DNA of 16,360 nt from CAZOEL01 sp964578835 (GTDB lineage Bacteria; Desulfobacterota; Syntrophobacteria; Syntrophobacterales; Syntrophobacteraceae). Below are positions 1-7,928 of the stretch, piece by piece. Where the stretch lies: NCBI GenBank assembly GCA_964578835.1, contig CAZOEL010000111.1:1-16360 (forward strand), in the 5' to 3' direction. Numbering within the stretch: the stretch's first letter is position 1; every line of letters begins with the position of its first letter. The notes beneath the pieces are model-generated. The model was not told the origin of the DNA, searched no databases, and saw nothing but the letters and a program-made list of their open reading frames with translations. A program made the position numbers and the translations under genes.

Positions 1-231
1 GAGGCTAACCGGGCGTTACGATTGTTCAATCATCACAGAACAAGATAGCCCTGGTAGGGGGGGCTCTGATATTGACCCTCCGCTACGTGGTGTGTAATAT
101 GGATGAAAGTGTGGGGATTCGGGATACCGATCCGCTGAATGTGGCGGAAGACGAGTGGGAACCTTGAGATGGTTCTTTCTTGACCTCTGTTCTCGCTCTA
201 CGTTCCAGGCATCGAAAAAAGGCTGAAGAAA
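1..231. other. Left-edge region without a recognised gene
   Basis: No reading frame here gives a recognisable protein. One plus-strand frame is open from about 9 to 168 and ends in TGA, but its translation (ending in a short acidic stretch, AEDEWEP) matches no family I know. The minus-strand frame across 16-531 runs antisense through the Uma2 gene and is best read as a shadow. This may be the eroded end of a gene lying left of the window. Confidence 0.4.
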
Positions 232-699
232 ATGTCGACTCATACGGCCAAAGAAACGCTCCACTACACGTATCAAGATTACTTGAATTTTCCGGATGAT
301 TTTCAATGCGAGATCATCAACGGCCAGGTCTATGGCATGACTCCATCCCCAACGCCTCGGCGCCAACATGTCTCTGTAGAAATCAGTCGGCTGATAGGGA
401 ACCATCTGAAAGAGCAAGTCCATACCTGCCAGGTTTTCGTCGCACCCCTTGACGTTGTTATTGCCGAAGACCAGGTCGTTCAGCCCGATGTGTTCATCGT
501 GTGCGACCGACAAAGGATAGAAAGAACCCATGTATCCGGCGCTCCTGAGGTAGTTTTCGAGATTGCTTCTCCTGCAACGTCTCTCAAGGATCGTCGGGAA
601 AAGATGGAACTATACGAACGTTCGGGAGTCGCAGAGTATTTCATTGTCGATCCCGATGCCGAGTTCATCGAAAAATTCATCTCAATGGACGGAAAATAA
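232..699 (+). CDS. Uma2-family (DUF820) putative endonuclease, prematurely terminated
   Basis: The 155-residue product matches the Uma2/DUF820 family, a PD-(D/E)XK nuclease fold common in cyanobacteria and other environmental bacteria; its biological role is largely unknown. Visible hallmarks are the N-terminal YxDYLxFPDD segment with E27, the QPD motif with candidate catalytic D86, the FEIASP motif with E110, and the KDRREKMELYERSGVAEYFIVDP block at about 119-141 that is diagnostic of the family. Complete family members are usually about 185-190 residues. Here TAA at 697-699 cuts the protein off just after MDGK, and the same frame continues to 789 with sequence that looks like the missing tail. 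The nuclease core is present, so the short form could fold, but the last strand and helix are lost. The start ATG has only a weak purine-rich stretch upstream. No toxin-antitoxin or transposon partner is adjacent. Confidence 0.8.
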   Translation: MSTHTAKETLHYTYQDYLNFPDDFQCEIINGQVYGMTPSPTPRRQHVSVEISRLIGNHLKEQVHTCQVFVAPLDVVIAEDQVVQPDVFIVCDRQRIERTHVSGAPEVVFEIASPATSLKDRREKMELYERSGVAEYFIVDPDAEFIEKFISMDGK

Positions 700-789
700 G
701 GAAGAATGGGGATTTACGCCGGAGACGCCTTGTTTCGAATCGACGCCATCTCACTCGAGCTAAAAGCGAAAGAGATCTTCTCCGATTAG
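697..789 (+). pseudogene. In-frame C-terminal remnant of the Uma2 gene after a nonsense codon
   Basis: Directly after the TAA at 697-699, the same reading frame encodes 29 more residues, beginning GRMGIYAGD and ending KEIFSD before TAG at 787-789. Uma2 proteins end with a segment of this kind: a Y/G-rich turn, a hydrophobic strand, and a final 'iFs'-like motif. With it the frame has 184 sense codons, a normal family length. The position of the stop is typically a tyrosine (GKYG), and TAT or TAC to TAA is a single base change. This reads as a recent nonsense mutation or a sequencing error rather than a frameshift. Confidence 0.65.
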
Positions 790-1085
790 CTCTTATACCC
801 CGCCCCTCTTCAATCGGAATTCTTTGCCTGAGCGTTTCACGCAAAGGAATCGCGAATTAGTCCGATCGCCTGAGCCCTTGACAGTGGGTTCCCTCTAAGA
901 TGATCCGCAAGTCGGAAGACCTGCCAGACCCTCGCACACCCTTGCGCAGTCTGTTCTCCGCTTTTCCAGTAAAGACAAGATTGACAAAAAGGGATGTCTT
1001 GAAAAGAATAGTGACCTTTGCCGTGGAGCTGTGTAAGCAGAATAAATGGTTTTGTGATTCATGGGATTGGAAACGGAGGGTTTTT
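790..1085. other. Intergenic region between uma2 and the DUF4337-like gene
   Basis: There is no convincing gene. An imperfect inverted repeat (ATTCTTTGC at 819-827, GCAAAGGAAT at 841-850) could form a hairpin after the Uma2 gene but lacks a T-tract. A frame from 900 is open into the next gene, but its first 62 codons do not resemble the family and precede a much better start at 1086. The promoter at 981-1009 lies inside this stretch. Confidence 0.5.
981..1009 (+). promoter_or_regulatory. Putative sigma70-type promoter for the DUF4337-like gene
   Basis: A perfect -35 hexamer TTGACA (981-986) is followed after 17 bp by AAGAAT (1004-1009), which matches the -10 consensus at four of six positions. 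The implied transcript starts near 1016. That leaves a leader of about 70 nt before the ATG at 1086 and argues against translation starting at 900. Confidence 0.45.
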
Positions 1086-1730
1086 ATGTGGGAAGAAGGC
1101 TCGAAGGAGTCGAGTCAAGTGGAACAAGGGAATGGGTTCGAGCTTCTGTGTGGAATTACCATAGCTGTTTTTGCCGCCATTCTCGCGGTGACGGATCTTG
1201 GCGCGGGCAAGTATGGAGATGATGAGATCATTGGAACTAACGCCAAGTCGAACATTTATGCCTGGTATCAATCGAAAAGCATCAAGCAAAGCCTGGTCGA
1301 AGGCCAGAGGGATTTAATCCTCACATTGCTTGCGTCCGGCTCGATAAACCCGGAGCAAACGCCTACGCTTCAATCGATGGAGGCCAAGCTCAATGAGGAG
1401 ATCGACCGTTATAAGAAGGAAAAAGCGGAGCTCCTGTTAGGTTCGTCCGCAGTGGGAAAAGAAAACTGGGCGCAGGAAGTCGATGGGGAGTTGGGGAAAG
1501 TCGTGGGTGCGAAGGAATGGGAGAATACCCTGGCTATTCTCGGCTGCGCCGGGGACCGCTTCGACATGTCGGTCCTTTTTCTACAGTTGAGCCTCGTGCT
1601 TGGAGCCATCTCTTTGGTCCTGCAAAAGGAAAAGCTGAAGAAGGGTTTTTTCCTCATCATGATCTTTAGTGGCCTCATCGGCGCCGCATATTCGATCGCC
1701 TCGTTTTACACAGCCTTTCAGGTAGGTTGA
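1086..1730 (+). CDS. DUF4337-like small membrane protein
   Basis: The product is 214 residues with the start at ATG 1086. I chose this start because GGAGGG lies 5-6 nt upstream and the family similarity begins there; an upstream ATG at 900 would add 62 unrelated residues. Layout: a short acidic N-terminus, a first membrane segment at about 20-37, then GGKYG-like and NIYAWYQSKSIKQSL motifs (about 56-70) that recall the 'ASDQWAYYQAKSIKQ' signature of DUF4337 proteins. A charged, probably helical stretch rich in E and K follows, and two membrane segments close the protein (about 161-180 and 186-210). The charged middle probably lies in one soluble compartment between the membrane anchors. The function of the family is unknown. 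The gene ends 8 bp before the convergent end of the giant minus-strand gene. Confidence 0.65.
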   Translation: MWEEGSKESSQVEQGNGFELLCGITIAVFAAILAVTDLGAGKYGDDEIIGTNAKSNIYAWYQSKSIKQSLVEGQRDLILTLLASGSINPEQTPTLQSMEAKLNEEIDRYKKEKAELLLGSSAVGKENWAQEVDGELGKVVGAKEWENTLAILGCAGDRFDMSVLFLQLSLVLGAISLVLQKEKLKKGFFLIMIFSGLIGAAYSIASFYTAFQVG

Positions 1731-1738
1731 GCAAGCTT

Positions 1739-4700
1739 CTATACGCATCCTCCCGTGTGGGGATGCGGTTTCTCAGGTTGCTCACGCCCCGGCGCACTCA
1801 GTTTTTTATCAATGTAGCTCGCCATCAGGGATTCGTATTCCTTGCCCACATAGGCCCTGAAGGAATAGAGCTCATGCTTCAATTCATCCCAATAAGAAGC
1901 CAGGGCCTTGATGTCCAACGAATTTATCTTCCGATACAAAGAGCTCAGATAACGATCGCGCAGGCGGGAGCGGTGAAATTCGAATAGATCCATGATAAGT
2001 AGCTGTTGTTCTTCTGAGAAAGCCTCTATTGAAAGGATTTGCCTGATTTCTTGCTGAAGCATTTGGAGATCCGTGAACTTTTCTGTGCTCCCCAGACGAG
2101 CCCTGAGGTCATGGATGATCCTGTCATTGATCTTTTGTCCCTGCTCTTCGAAGATGACTTGAAGCTCCTCTTCGAGAACCTTCGTATCATAGGGCAACTC
2201 ATCTTGAAGTTCCTGGAGGAGTTTTCGGTGGTGATCCACGAGCTCGTCATGGCGCCAGATGTCGCGAAGGGATCGCGCCATGAGATCATACCGGCTGCTG
2301 TCCCTGTAGTCTATTTGGAGCGCCTGTTCCCGCGGATGCGCGAGGAAGAGCAGTTCGCCGAATTGAGCGGGATCGGGAAAGGGCGCTCCCTCGCAAAAAC
2401 ACCTTTCCGGAAAGGGAAGATCTCGAAGCAAATTCTGGATGGTCTCGCGTCGACGACTTATCAATTGACCAAGCGGTCTAAAACTGATCAGTCCGGCCTT
2501 GGACTTTGGACCAAATCTCTTATGGTAAACCTGCAGAGCAATCAGAATGAGCTTGAGGGATTCTTGGGGCTCCAGGAATCTCGATAGCGGATGGAAGTCG
2601 TAAATCCGCATGGCTCCGCCAAGATGGTCGAGATTGTAAAGCAGATAATAGCGGACTTCCGGCGTCAGTGAAGATATGATGGAAAGAAGCCTGAGCGCCT
2701 CGGTGAGGCTTCGCTCGAAGCTGACGGGACCGATGCTTTTGAGCTTCCGTTTATGATAGATGAAGTTTATGGGAACCTTGAGCAAGTACATCTGCACATC
2801 CAGATAATCCACCCATTGGATTCCCATCAGCTTGAAAAGACGCTCCAGAGCCGCAGTCTGTCTTCCCTGCCAAAGCGGCTCATCTTCTATGTCATCGTCT
2901 GAAAACCCGCAGTAGTGAATGTCTCTGGGAAATATCCGCTCTTTGTTGGAAACCAGCTGAAAGTCGGCAAGAACGGCCTCGCCCTTTTCCCTGAGAATTT
3001 CGCGCAAGCGAGCGGACCAGCTGGTTTTAGCCTTTATCAGCTCGAGCGATGTCGATCTATAGCCAAGGAACAGATCAAGCAGATCGGACACCATCAGACC
3101 TTCTTCAACGGCGGCTGCGGCTAAAATGGAATGTAAAACGAGCACATCGGATAATCGGTCGTCTCGCTGAGCGGTAAGCGGTTCGAGCGCAGTGATCGGC
3201 TCCTCGCCTTGAATCACATGACCGCACTGTCCGTGATGGCGCACAAGGTAGATGACGCTCTGTTCGAGCTGGTGATCCAGGCTGTAACGTTTCAGCACTT
3301 CGGACCGTTCCAATATGAGAGCGCTTTGTTCCGCATGCGTCCAGCGGACTTCTCCCTCCGGCAACAGATTGGAATGTTGATCGATCTTTCCGATATCCTG
3401 AAACAAAAGGGCAAAAATCATGGCATGATAGAAAAGCGGGGTTTGTTGTATGCGTTCAACGAGGTATTCGAGGATATCCAATTGAGCATGGCTCGCTCCG
3501 ACGCCTTCCTCAGCCAAGGGGCCAAACTCTTGTTTTGCCTGCTGATAGAAAGCGTTACGGTCCTGGAAAAGATTTCGATCTTTCATGACCAGGGCCTGGA
3601 ACTTCGCCAAACAGCGCATCACGTACATGCCGAGAGATTGCTTCTGTCTGGTTGGCCAAGCCTCAATGAGGTTTCCAAACGCCTGAAGCTCGGGCAGCAC
3701 CGTGCGCAGCATCTCGGGGCAATGCTTCGCCAGAACGCTTATCGTATCATGGATTTCTTCGGGTATGAATATTTGGCTTTGAAGGATAGATTTCAGCCGG
3801 AGCTCTATCTTTTCGATTTCAAGGTCTTTTGCCTCCAATCCGCCGGTCCGGTTGTAAAGATCGCATCGGAGAAAACAGCCTTCCTTTTCGAGATAATGGT
3901 GAAAACTGTCAATTTCCGAATAAAGTCGCTCCATTTCCTTGAGGTTCGGCAAAGAGATGCCCCTGAGCCTCTGTGACTCAAAATAAGTGAGCAAGACATC
4001 TATCTTTTGGAGGTTTTCGTCGATGTCTATGAAGGAAATATCGAGGGCGTGCGTTTCGGGGTTGGAGATTATCCGGATTCCGCTGTCGAAGATGAAGGCT
4101 GGAAGGCCCTCGGCGAGGACTTTCTTCACCTCTTCGAAAAATTCGGGATGGAGCTTATTGATGGGGATCTTGAGCAAGGTTTCTTTGATCTTCTGTATGC
4201 GGTTTTCATAACTATCTTGCCCGATTCCCGCCAGCATCGGATTGAAATTGAGTATATGTCTTTCCGACGAGTTCACCGCGGTCCAAAGCAGGATAAAACC
4301 AGCGCGCGCGCCGAGCTTGGGGAAGAGGTGTCCGGTGCCGTGGAACTCGCTCTCCAGGAATTGCCTGAAGAGATAAGATTGACCGAACAGATGGTCTCCG
4401 ACGAATTGTAGCTTGAACTCCCCGGCTATCTTAGCGAGCTCCAATGTCTCTTCGAGGCGCAACAGCTTTTCATGCTGATAGTCGCAGACGACCTCTCTTT
4501 CCAAAGCGCCCTTTCCCTGAAATTCCAACCAATTGTCAAGAAAGTCGAACAGGTTGAAGAGCTTCATCATCTCGCGGATGGCTTTGTTTTGAACTCCTCC
4601 CAGAGCGCTTATGCGCAAATCGTTGAGCTTTTCCCAGTCGAGCTTTGGATCCGTAGCCACGTGCATCGCATCGTCATAGATGCGGTAGAGCTCTCCGGCC

Positions 4701-6484
4701 TGTTCTCCGGTAAAGGCGTCGCCGAGAGCGGCGGCGATCTCGGCCATGCTCATCAATCGATACACTCTGAGCATCTCCAGCGTTTCGTGGTGGCTCCGAC
4801 CCTCGACCCTGTCCGTGATCGGCTTGAGCGCCTTGGCCGGAAGCTTCCCCAAAGTAACGCGGCTCATCGTGCTATGTCCTACTACGATAAGCAGAATTTC
4901 CCGTATCTGAGCAGGAGTGAGGCCGTGTAGAGACAATTTTGGGATGTTCTCCAAAACAGGGGTATACTGGCCTTCGATATGATCGGGATTGAGCACGTCC
5001 CGGATCTTCTCGAGCTTCGATATCTGTCCCAATAGGCGCACGACGGCATAGAAATTCTCGTTGCGGCTGCGGAACGGATTGCTCAGGCGCGCGCGCTCGA
5101 GCTCGGAGATTTTTAGAAAATCGTTATCCCTTATCTGGATGAGCACCCGCAACACATCAAGGACATAGCGAAACGTATTGCGATACGCCGCAACCAGGGG
5201 AAGGCTGCATCCCATGGTGCCCGAAGACCTGATCTCTTCTTCCAGCTTGCACAGCTCTATATCCGGCTGACGGCGCTTTCCCACGAAGACCAGCAGACTT
5301 TCGGGCAATTCCCGATCGATTTCCAGCCGCTCGCTCCAGTATTGATGATGGTGCTTGGGCGATTTGCGTCTGAGCTGGTTCGTGATGAAGTATGGCTCGA
5401 ATATCCACTTCCATGGTTTTTCCGGATTTTTCACGTAGGCCTGAGGCATGCGAAGATGGAGGCGGGGAAGGGCGTTGATCTGCTCCAAACCGAGATCCTC
5501 GATCCTTCGGCCGTTCAAGAGCTGCCTCAGGTGCGGCTCGGAAAAGGTGAACCTCCCCAGGTAATAGTGAAGGTCAGAAACAAAAACTTCCAGCTCCTTT
5601 TCGGAGGAATCCGCCTCGTAGCCCCTTCTTGTGTTGAAGATATGCGAAAAAAGCAGAAAGGATTTCAGGTCCGCCTCGGATTTGAACCGGACGCGGCAGG
5701 TCACATCTTCTTTGGGAATCGGCGAGTGCGCCAGGACGAGCAGCTTTCCGCTCGGCTCCAGAAGATCATAAACCTTTCCCGCAAGATACATGGCGTATTG
5801 AAACAGGCGTTGCCGATTCAGAGAGCCTTTGGCGATGCGCGGAAGCTTCTGGTCAAGTAGGTATTCAAAGAGATCTTTGGGCAGGATGACTATATCGAGT
5901 GGAATCCTCCAGGAGCGAAGCTTTTCCAGAGAATCGAAAAGCATGATTCGGTGACTGGAAAGCCGCGCTGTAAGCTCATGAACGATCAAATCCTGTCCGG
6001 AGGTGAGCAGTCCGATATCCAGCCGTTCCGTTCTGGTTTCCCATATGTGCCGGATGATGAGCTCTTCTATTTCATCGGCCTTCGATTTGATCTCTTGAAG
6101 AGAATGGGCTACGAGATTTATCGGTATGAGGAAATAGCTCTTTCCGGTAGTGGTGAACCGGATGAGCAGTCCAAGCCTCTGGTAAATGGAGTTCAACCTT
6201 TTTGCATGAAGGCCTATCAGGAGATGATCCTGAAAATCGACTTTTTCAAGGAACTCGATATCGGAGGCCGTGAGGGACCCTTGCTCGATGAGGCCAAGGC
6301 CGTAAGCATTTCCGCCGAACCGGCTTGGGAGGAAACCGGGGTGATCTTCCGCCGCGAAGGAGCCCATGGGCACATCCAGGGGATCTATCCCGTATTGAGA
6401 AAATTCTTCAGGCCTTATGAAGCGGAACCGGCTTTCCTGCTGGTCCATGCCGCCGCCTTGCCATGCGAATTGCTTCTCTTTCAT
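1739..6484 (-). CDS. Giant protein of unknown function with degenerate HD-hydrolase-like domain
   Basis: This is a single uninterrupted frame of 1,581 codons. No signal peptide or clear membrane segment is visible, so it is probably cytoplasmic. At about 153-255 the pattern of hydrophobic strands, acidic D184 and the VYDLLEPSGKLLVLAH segment resembles a class I SAM-methyltransferase fold, but the glycine-rich motif I is not canonical. At about 1019-1120 there is an HD-superfamily-like core: H1020, then FQDIGK (Q1029-D1030), H1050 in WTHAEQSA, H1083-H1084 in VRHHG, and acidic residues near 1108-1113. The first histidine of the HD pair is replaced by glutamine, so metal binding may be altered. 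The rest is mostly predicted helix, with charged coiled-coil-like stretches at about 860-910 and 1405-1550. The tail is H/P/G-rich. An alternative start at M13 (6448) follows an AAGGCGG stretch and is plausible. The gene stands alone, divergent from pgpA. I do not recognise the family and assign no function. Confidence 0.75.
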   Translation of the reverse strand: MKEKQFAWQGGGMDQQESRFRFIRPEEFSQYGIDPLDVPMGSFAAEDHPGFLPSRFGGNAYGLGLIEQGSLTASDIEFLEKVDFQDHLLIGLHAKRLNSIYQRLGLLIRFTTTGKSYFLIPINLVAHSLQEIKSKADEIEELIIRHIWETRTERLDIGLLTSGQDLIVHELTARLSSHRIMLFDSLEKLRSWRIPLDIVILPKDLFEYLLDQKLPRIAKGSLNRQRLFQYAMYLAGKVYDLLEPSGKLLVLAHSPIPKEDVTCRVRFKSEADLKSFLLFSHIFNTRRGYEADSSEKELEVFVSDLHYYLGRFTFSEPHLRQLLNGRRIEDLGLEQINALPRLHLRMPQAYVKNPEKPWKWIFEPYFITNQLRRKSPKHHHQYWSERLEIDRELPESLLVFVGKRRQPDIELCKLEEEIRSSGTMGCSLPLVAAYRNTFRYVLDVLRVLIQIRDNDFLKISELERARLSNPFRSRNENFYAVVRLLGQISKLEKIRDVLNPDHIEGQYTPVLENIPKLSLHGLTPAQIREILLIVVGHSTMSRVTLGKLPAKALKPITDRVEGRSHHETLEMLRVYRLMSMAEIAAALGDAFTGEQAGELYRIYDDAMHVATDPKLDWEKLNDLRISALGGVQNKAIREMMKLFNLFDFLDNWLEFQGKGALEREVVCDYQHEKLLRLEETLELAKIAGEFKLQFVGDHLFGQSYLFRQFLESEFHGTGHLFPKLGARAGFILLWTAVNSSERHILNFNPMLAGIGQDSYENRIQKIKETLLKIPINKLHPEFFEEVKKVLAEGLPAFIFDSGIRIISNPETHALDISFIDIDENLQKIDVLLTYFESQRLRGISLPNLKEMERLYSEIDSFHHYLEKEGCFLRCDLYNRTGGLEAKDLEIEKIELRLKSILQSQIFIPEEIHDTISVLAKHCPEMLRTVLPELQAFGNLIEAWPTRQKQSLGMYVMRCLAKFQALVMKDRNLFQDRNAFYQQAKQEFGPLAEEGVGASHAQLDILEYLVERIQQTPLFYHAMIFALLFQDIGKIDQHSNLLPEGEVRWTHAEQSALILERSEVLKRYSLDHQLEQSVIYLVRHHGQCGHVIQGEEPITALEPLTAQRDDRLSDVLVLHSILAAAAVEEGLMVSDLLDLFLGYRSTSLELIKAKTSWSARLREILREKGEAVLADFQLVSNKERIFPRDIHYCGFSDDDIEDEPLWQGRQTAALERLFKLMGIQWVDYLDVQMYLLKVPINFIYHKRKLKSIGPVSFERSLTEALRLLSIISSLTPEVRYYLLYNLDHLGGAMRIYDFHPLSRFLEPQESLKLILIALQVYHKRFGPKSKAGLISFRPLGQLISRRRETIQNLLRDLPFPERCFCEGAPFPDPAQFGELLFLAHPREQALQIDYRDSSRYDLMARSLRDIWRHDELVDHHRKLLQELQDELPYDTKVLEEELQVIFEEQGQKINDRIIHDLRARLGSTEKFTDLQMLQQEIRQILSIEAFSEEQQLLIMDLFEFHRSRLRDRYLSSLYRKINSLDIKALASYWDELKHELYSFRAYVGKEYESLMASYIDKKLSAPGREQPEKPHPHTGGCV
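1744..1767 (+). terminator. Possible hairpin terminator at the convergent junction
   Basis: CGCATCC (1744-1750) pairs with GGATGCG (1761-1767) around a 10-nt loop, followed by a weak T-rich run (GTTTCTC). It lies 14 bp after the DUF4337-like stop and inside the last codons of the convergent giant gene. It could end plus-strand transcription, but the U-tract is poor. Confidence 0.3.
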
Positions 6485-6504
6485 TATCGGTTCCCGTAGC
6501 GCTC

Positions 6505-6520
6505 ATGGCCAAACGGCCAT
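6505..6520. repeat. Inverted repeat in the divergent promoter region
   Basis: ATGGCC (6505-6510) and GGCCAT (6515-6520) form a perfect six-base inverted repeat around AAAC. It lies 21 bp upstream of the giant gene's start and 22 bp upstream of the pgpA -35 box. It could be an operator or a small hairpin in the giant gene's leader; it may also be chance. Confidence 0.35.
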
Positions 6521-6541
6521 ATGGAAGGAAGAAAAAGTTGC

Positions 6542-6570
6542 TTGGCAGGTTGTTCTCAATGGCTTATAAA
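6542..6570 (+). promoter_or_regulatory. Putative sigma70-type promoter for pgpA
   Basis: TTGGCA (6542-6547) and TATAAA (6565-6570) are separated by exactly 17 bp, and each matches consensus at five of six positions. The expected transcript start is near 6577, giving a leader of about 75 nt before the pgpA ATG. The leader contains two copies of the self-complementary GCATGC (6583-6588 and 6592-6597), which could pair with each other. Confidence 0.55.
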
Positions 6571-6652
6571 TATTTCCCTTGCGCATGCAGAGCATGCCAC
6601 ACCATGTTCCAACAGGCAAAACAAATATTCGAAATAATTGGAACGATAGGTT

Positions 6653-7114
6653 ATGCCATACTCTTCTTTATCGGTTCGGATCGCTACTCTGGGCCCTCTC
6701 GGGCGATCTCCCCACGCGCCGGGAACCGTCGCGACTTTTGTCGCAGGCATCCCCGCAGCAGGTCTGCTCGGTTTGGCGCCCGTTTGGCTAGCATTTCTCC
6801 TGACCCCTCTCCTGATAGCCGGCGGCTGCTTTGTTTCCAGCCAAGCGGAAAAGGAGATGGGGAAGCATGATCCTCGAGAGATCGTCGTTGATGAGCTTCT
6901 TGGCTGCATCGTTGCCGCCATGGGCCTGCCGACAAGCGTCAAAGCGCTGCTTCTGGCTGCTTTGCTCTTTCGCATCTTTGACATATGGAAGCCCTGGCTC
7001 ATAGGCGCCGCCGAAAGGGTGTTCAAGGGCGGTGCGGGAATAGTCATGGATGATGTTCTCGCCGGCCTGGCCGCCAACGCGCTTACCCGCGCAGTCCTCT
7101 ATTTCTGGCAGTAA
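6653..7114 (+). CDS. pgpA: Phosphatidylglycerophosphatase A
   Basis: PgpA dephosphorylates phosphatidylglycerol phosphate to phosphatidylglycerol at the inner membrane, the last step of PG synthesis and the entry to cardiolipin. The product is 153 residues, slightly shorter than E. coli PgpA (about 170). Motifs in order: the P-x-APGT segment (20-25), DPREIVVDELLG with D80-E81, the RIFDIWKPWLI block with D110, and GGAGIVMDDVLAG with D133-D134. Hydrophobic spans lie between and after these motifs. An in-frame TAG at 6647-6649 fixes ATG 6653 as the first possible ATG, and the upstream ribosome site is weak. The gene has its own promoter and is divergent from the giant gene and convergent with the VanZ-like gene. 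PG synthesis genes often travel with cell-envelope genes, which fits the CarS-like fusion about 5 kb away. The identity is clear from the acidic motifs. Confidence 0.93.
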   Translation: MPYSSLSVRIATLGPLGRSPHAPGTVATFVAGIPAAGLLGLAPVWLAFLLTPLLIAGGCFVSSQAEKEMGKHDPREIVVDELLGCIVAAMGLPTSVKALLLAALLFRIFDIWKPWLIGAAERVFKGGAGIVMDDVLAGLAANALTRAVLYFWQ

Positions 7115-7144
7115 TCCCGTGTGAGGCGCCATCGCTTCATAGTG

Positions 7145-7780
7145 CTACTCGTGCGGACGGGCGTTATCGACGCCTTCCTTTCGATTATTGAGCATCTTTG
7201 CGCCGGCGTGTCTCGCCAGCAGAAATAGACCGCATCCAATGGCAAGGCCCAGAGCGTCCAGGAATAGATCCAATAGGCTGGGATCTCGGCCCGGGATGAA
7301 TGATTGATGCGCCTCGTCGGTTATTCCGTAAATTATTCCAGTGCCTACAACTGTAAGACAGAAAACGGTTGCTCCCTTATTCTCTATGATCGGATGCCAT
7401 ACGCAGCATAGAAAAATGGCCAGTGATGCGTATTCCAAAGGATGGAAATAGTTGCCGGAAAAAGGCATGCTCGCTCCATGGAAAGAGCGATGGGACAACA
7501 AAAAAATAAACAGCGCGTATATGAGTGGAGGAATCCAGCATTCCCATTTTCCAAAAGAGCATTCCCTGCTTCTGTGGCGCAGAGCCATCGCCAGCGAGAA
7601 TACCGCGCCGACGAAAAGAAGGAGTATGGGAAAAAACACCTCTTTCAACGGGAGCCTCAGTAAAGGAGCCACCACGAGGGATCCAAAAGCCTGCAGACCG
7701 TAAAGGGAGGCTATCCAGATCCAGTGGTTTTTGCTTAGGGCTGCCAGCAGAGTCTTTCTGGCGCGGAAAGATGGAGGCAT
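7145..7780 (-). CDS. VanZ-like family membrane protein
   Basis: The product is 211 residues with about six hydrophobic segments (roughly 20-40, 48-67, 82-97, 113-128, 139-153 and 170-190). The VanZ-like signature is clear in the second half: LSHRSFHG, then HPLEYASLA at about 113, then the conserved YGITDEAHQSFIPGRDPSLLD block at 151-171 followed by a last membrane helix. VanZ was named for low-level teicoplanin resistance in enterococci; most bacterial homologues have no proven role, so resistance should not be inferred here. Relative to minimal VanZ proteins there is an extra N-terminal hydrophobic pair. The gene converges on pgpA (30 bp between stops) and is divergent from the protease operon. 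A perfect TATAAT on the minus strand at 7892-7897 lies upstream, but I see no good -35 partner. The tail is hydrophilic and charged. Confidence 0.85.
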   Translation of the reverse strand: MPPSFRARKTLLAALSKNHWIWIASLYGLQAFGSLVVAPLLRLPLKEVFFPILLLFVGAVFSLAMALRHRSRECSFGKWECWIPPLIYALFIFLLSHRSFHGASMPFSGNYFHPLEYASLAIFLCCVWHPIIENKGATVFCLTVVGTGIIYGITDEAHQSFIPGRDPSLLDLFLDALGLAIGCGLFLLARHAGAKMLNNRKEGVDNARPHE

Positions 7781-7826
7781 TTTGTTTTGTTGGATCCTCG
7801 TCTCTTGTCAACTTAGATTTCTTCTA

Positions 7827-7856
7827 TTTACACCGCTCCGATCCGTATTTAATAAT
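7827..7856 (+). promoter_or_regulatory. Putative promoter for the HtrA-type protease operon
   Basis: TTTACA (7827-7832) and AATAAT (7851-7856) are 18 bp apart, each five of six to consensus. The start would be near 7863, about 65 nt upstream of the first protease gene. No heat-shock or extracytoplasmic-stress sigma motif was recognised. Confidence 0.38.
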
Positions 7857-7928
7857 ACAGATGCTACGCCTATATGAGAAGCCCTAAGCGAATTATACGG
7901 CATGTTTCCAACAATCAGGTAAGAATTG

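Noticed and set aside
16..531. Long minus-strand frame (171 codons) overlapping the Uma2 gene
   Set aside because: It runs antisense to a clear Uma2 coding region and its translation has no recognisable motif.
819..850. Imperfect inverted repeat as a terminator for the Uma2 gene
   Set aside because: The stem has a bulge, the loop is 13 nt and there is no T-tract.
878..883. A second TTGACA box
   Set aside because: The only -10-like hexamer (TAAGAT, 896-901) is 12 bp away, too close for a sigma70 promoter.
900..1085. N-terminal extension of the DUF4337-like gene from ATG 900
   Set aside because: The extra 62 residues do not resemble the family, the promoter at 981-1009 lies inside them, and ATG 1086 has a good ribosome site.
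3209..3976. 255-codon plus-strand frame inside the giant gene
   Set aside because: It is antisense to the giant gene's HD-like region and has no motif or ribosome site. The same reasoning removes other plus-strand frames in 1739-6484, such as 2039-2587 and 5951-6499.
7145..7780. Glycopeptide resistance from the VanZ-like gene
   Set aside because: No vanA-type ligase, vanH or vanX gene is nearby, and most VanZ-like proteins have no shown role in resistance.
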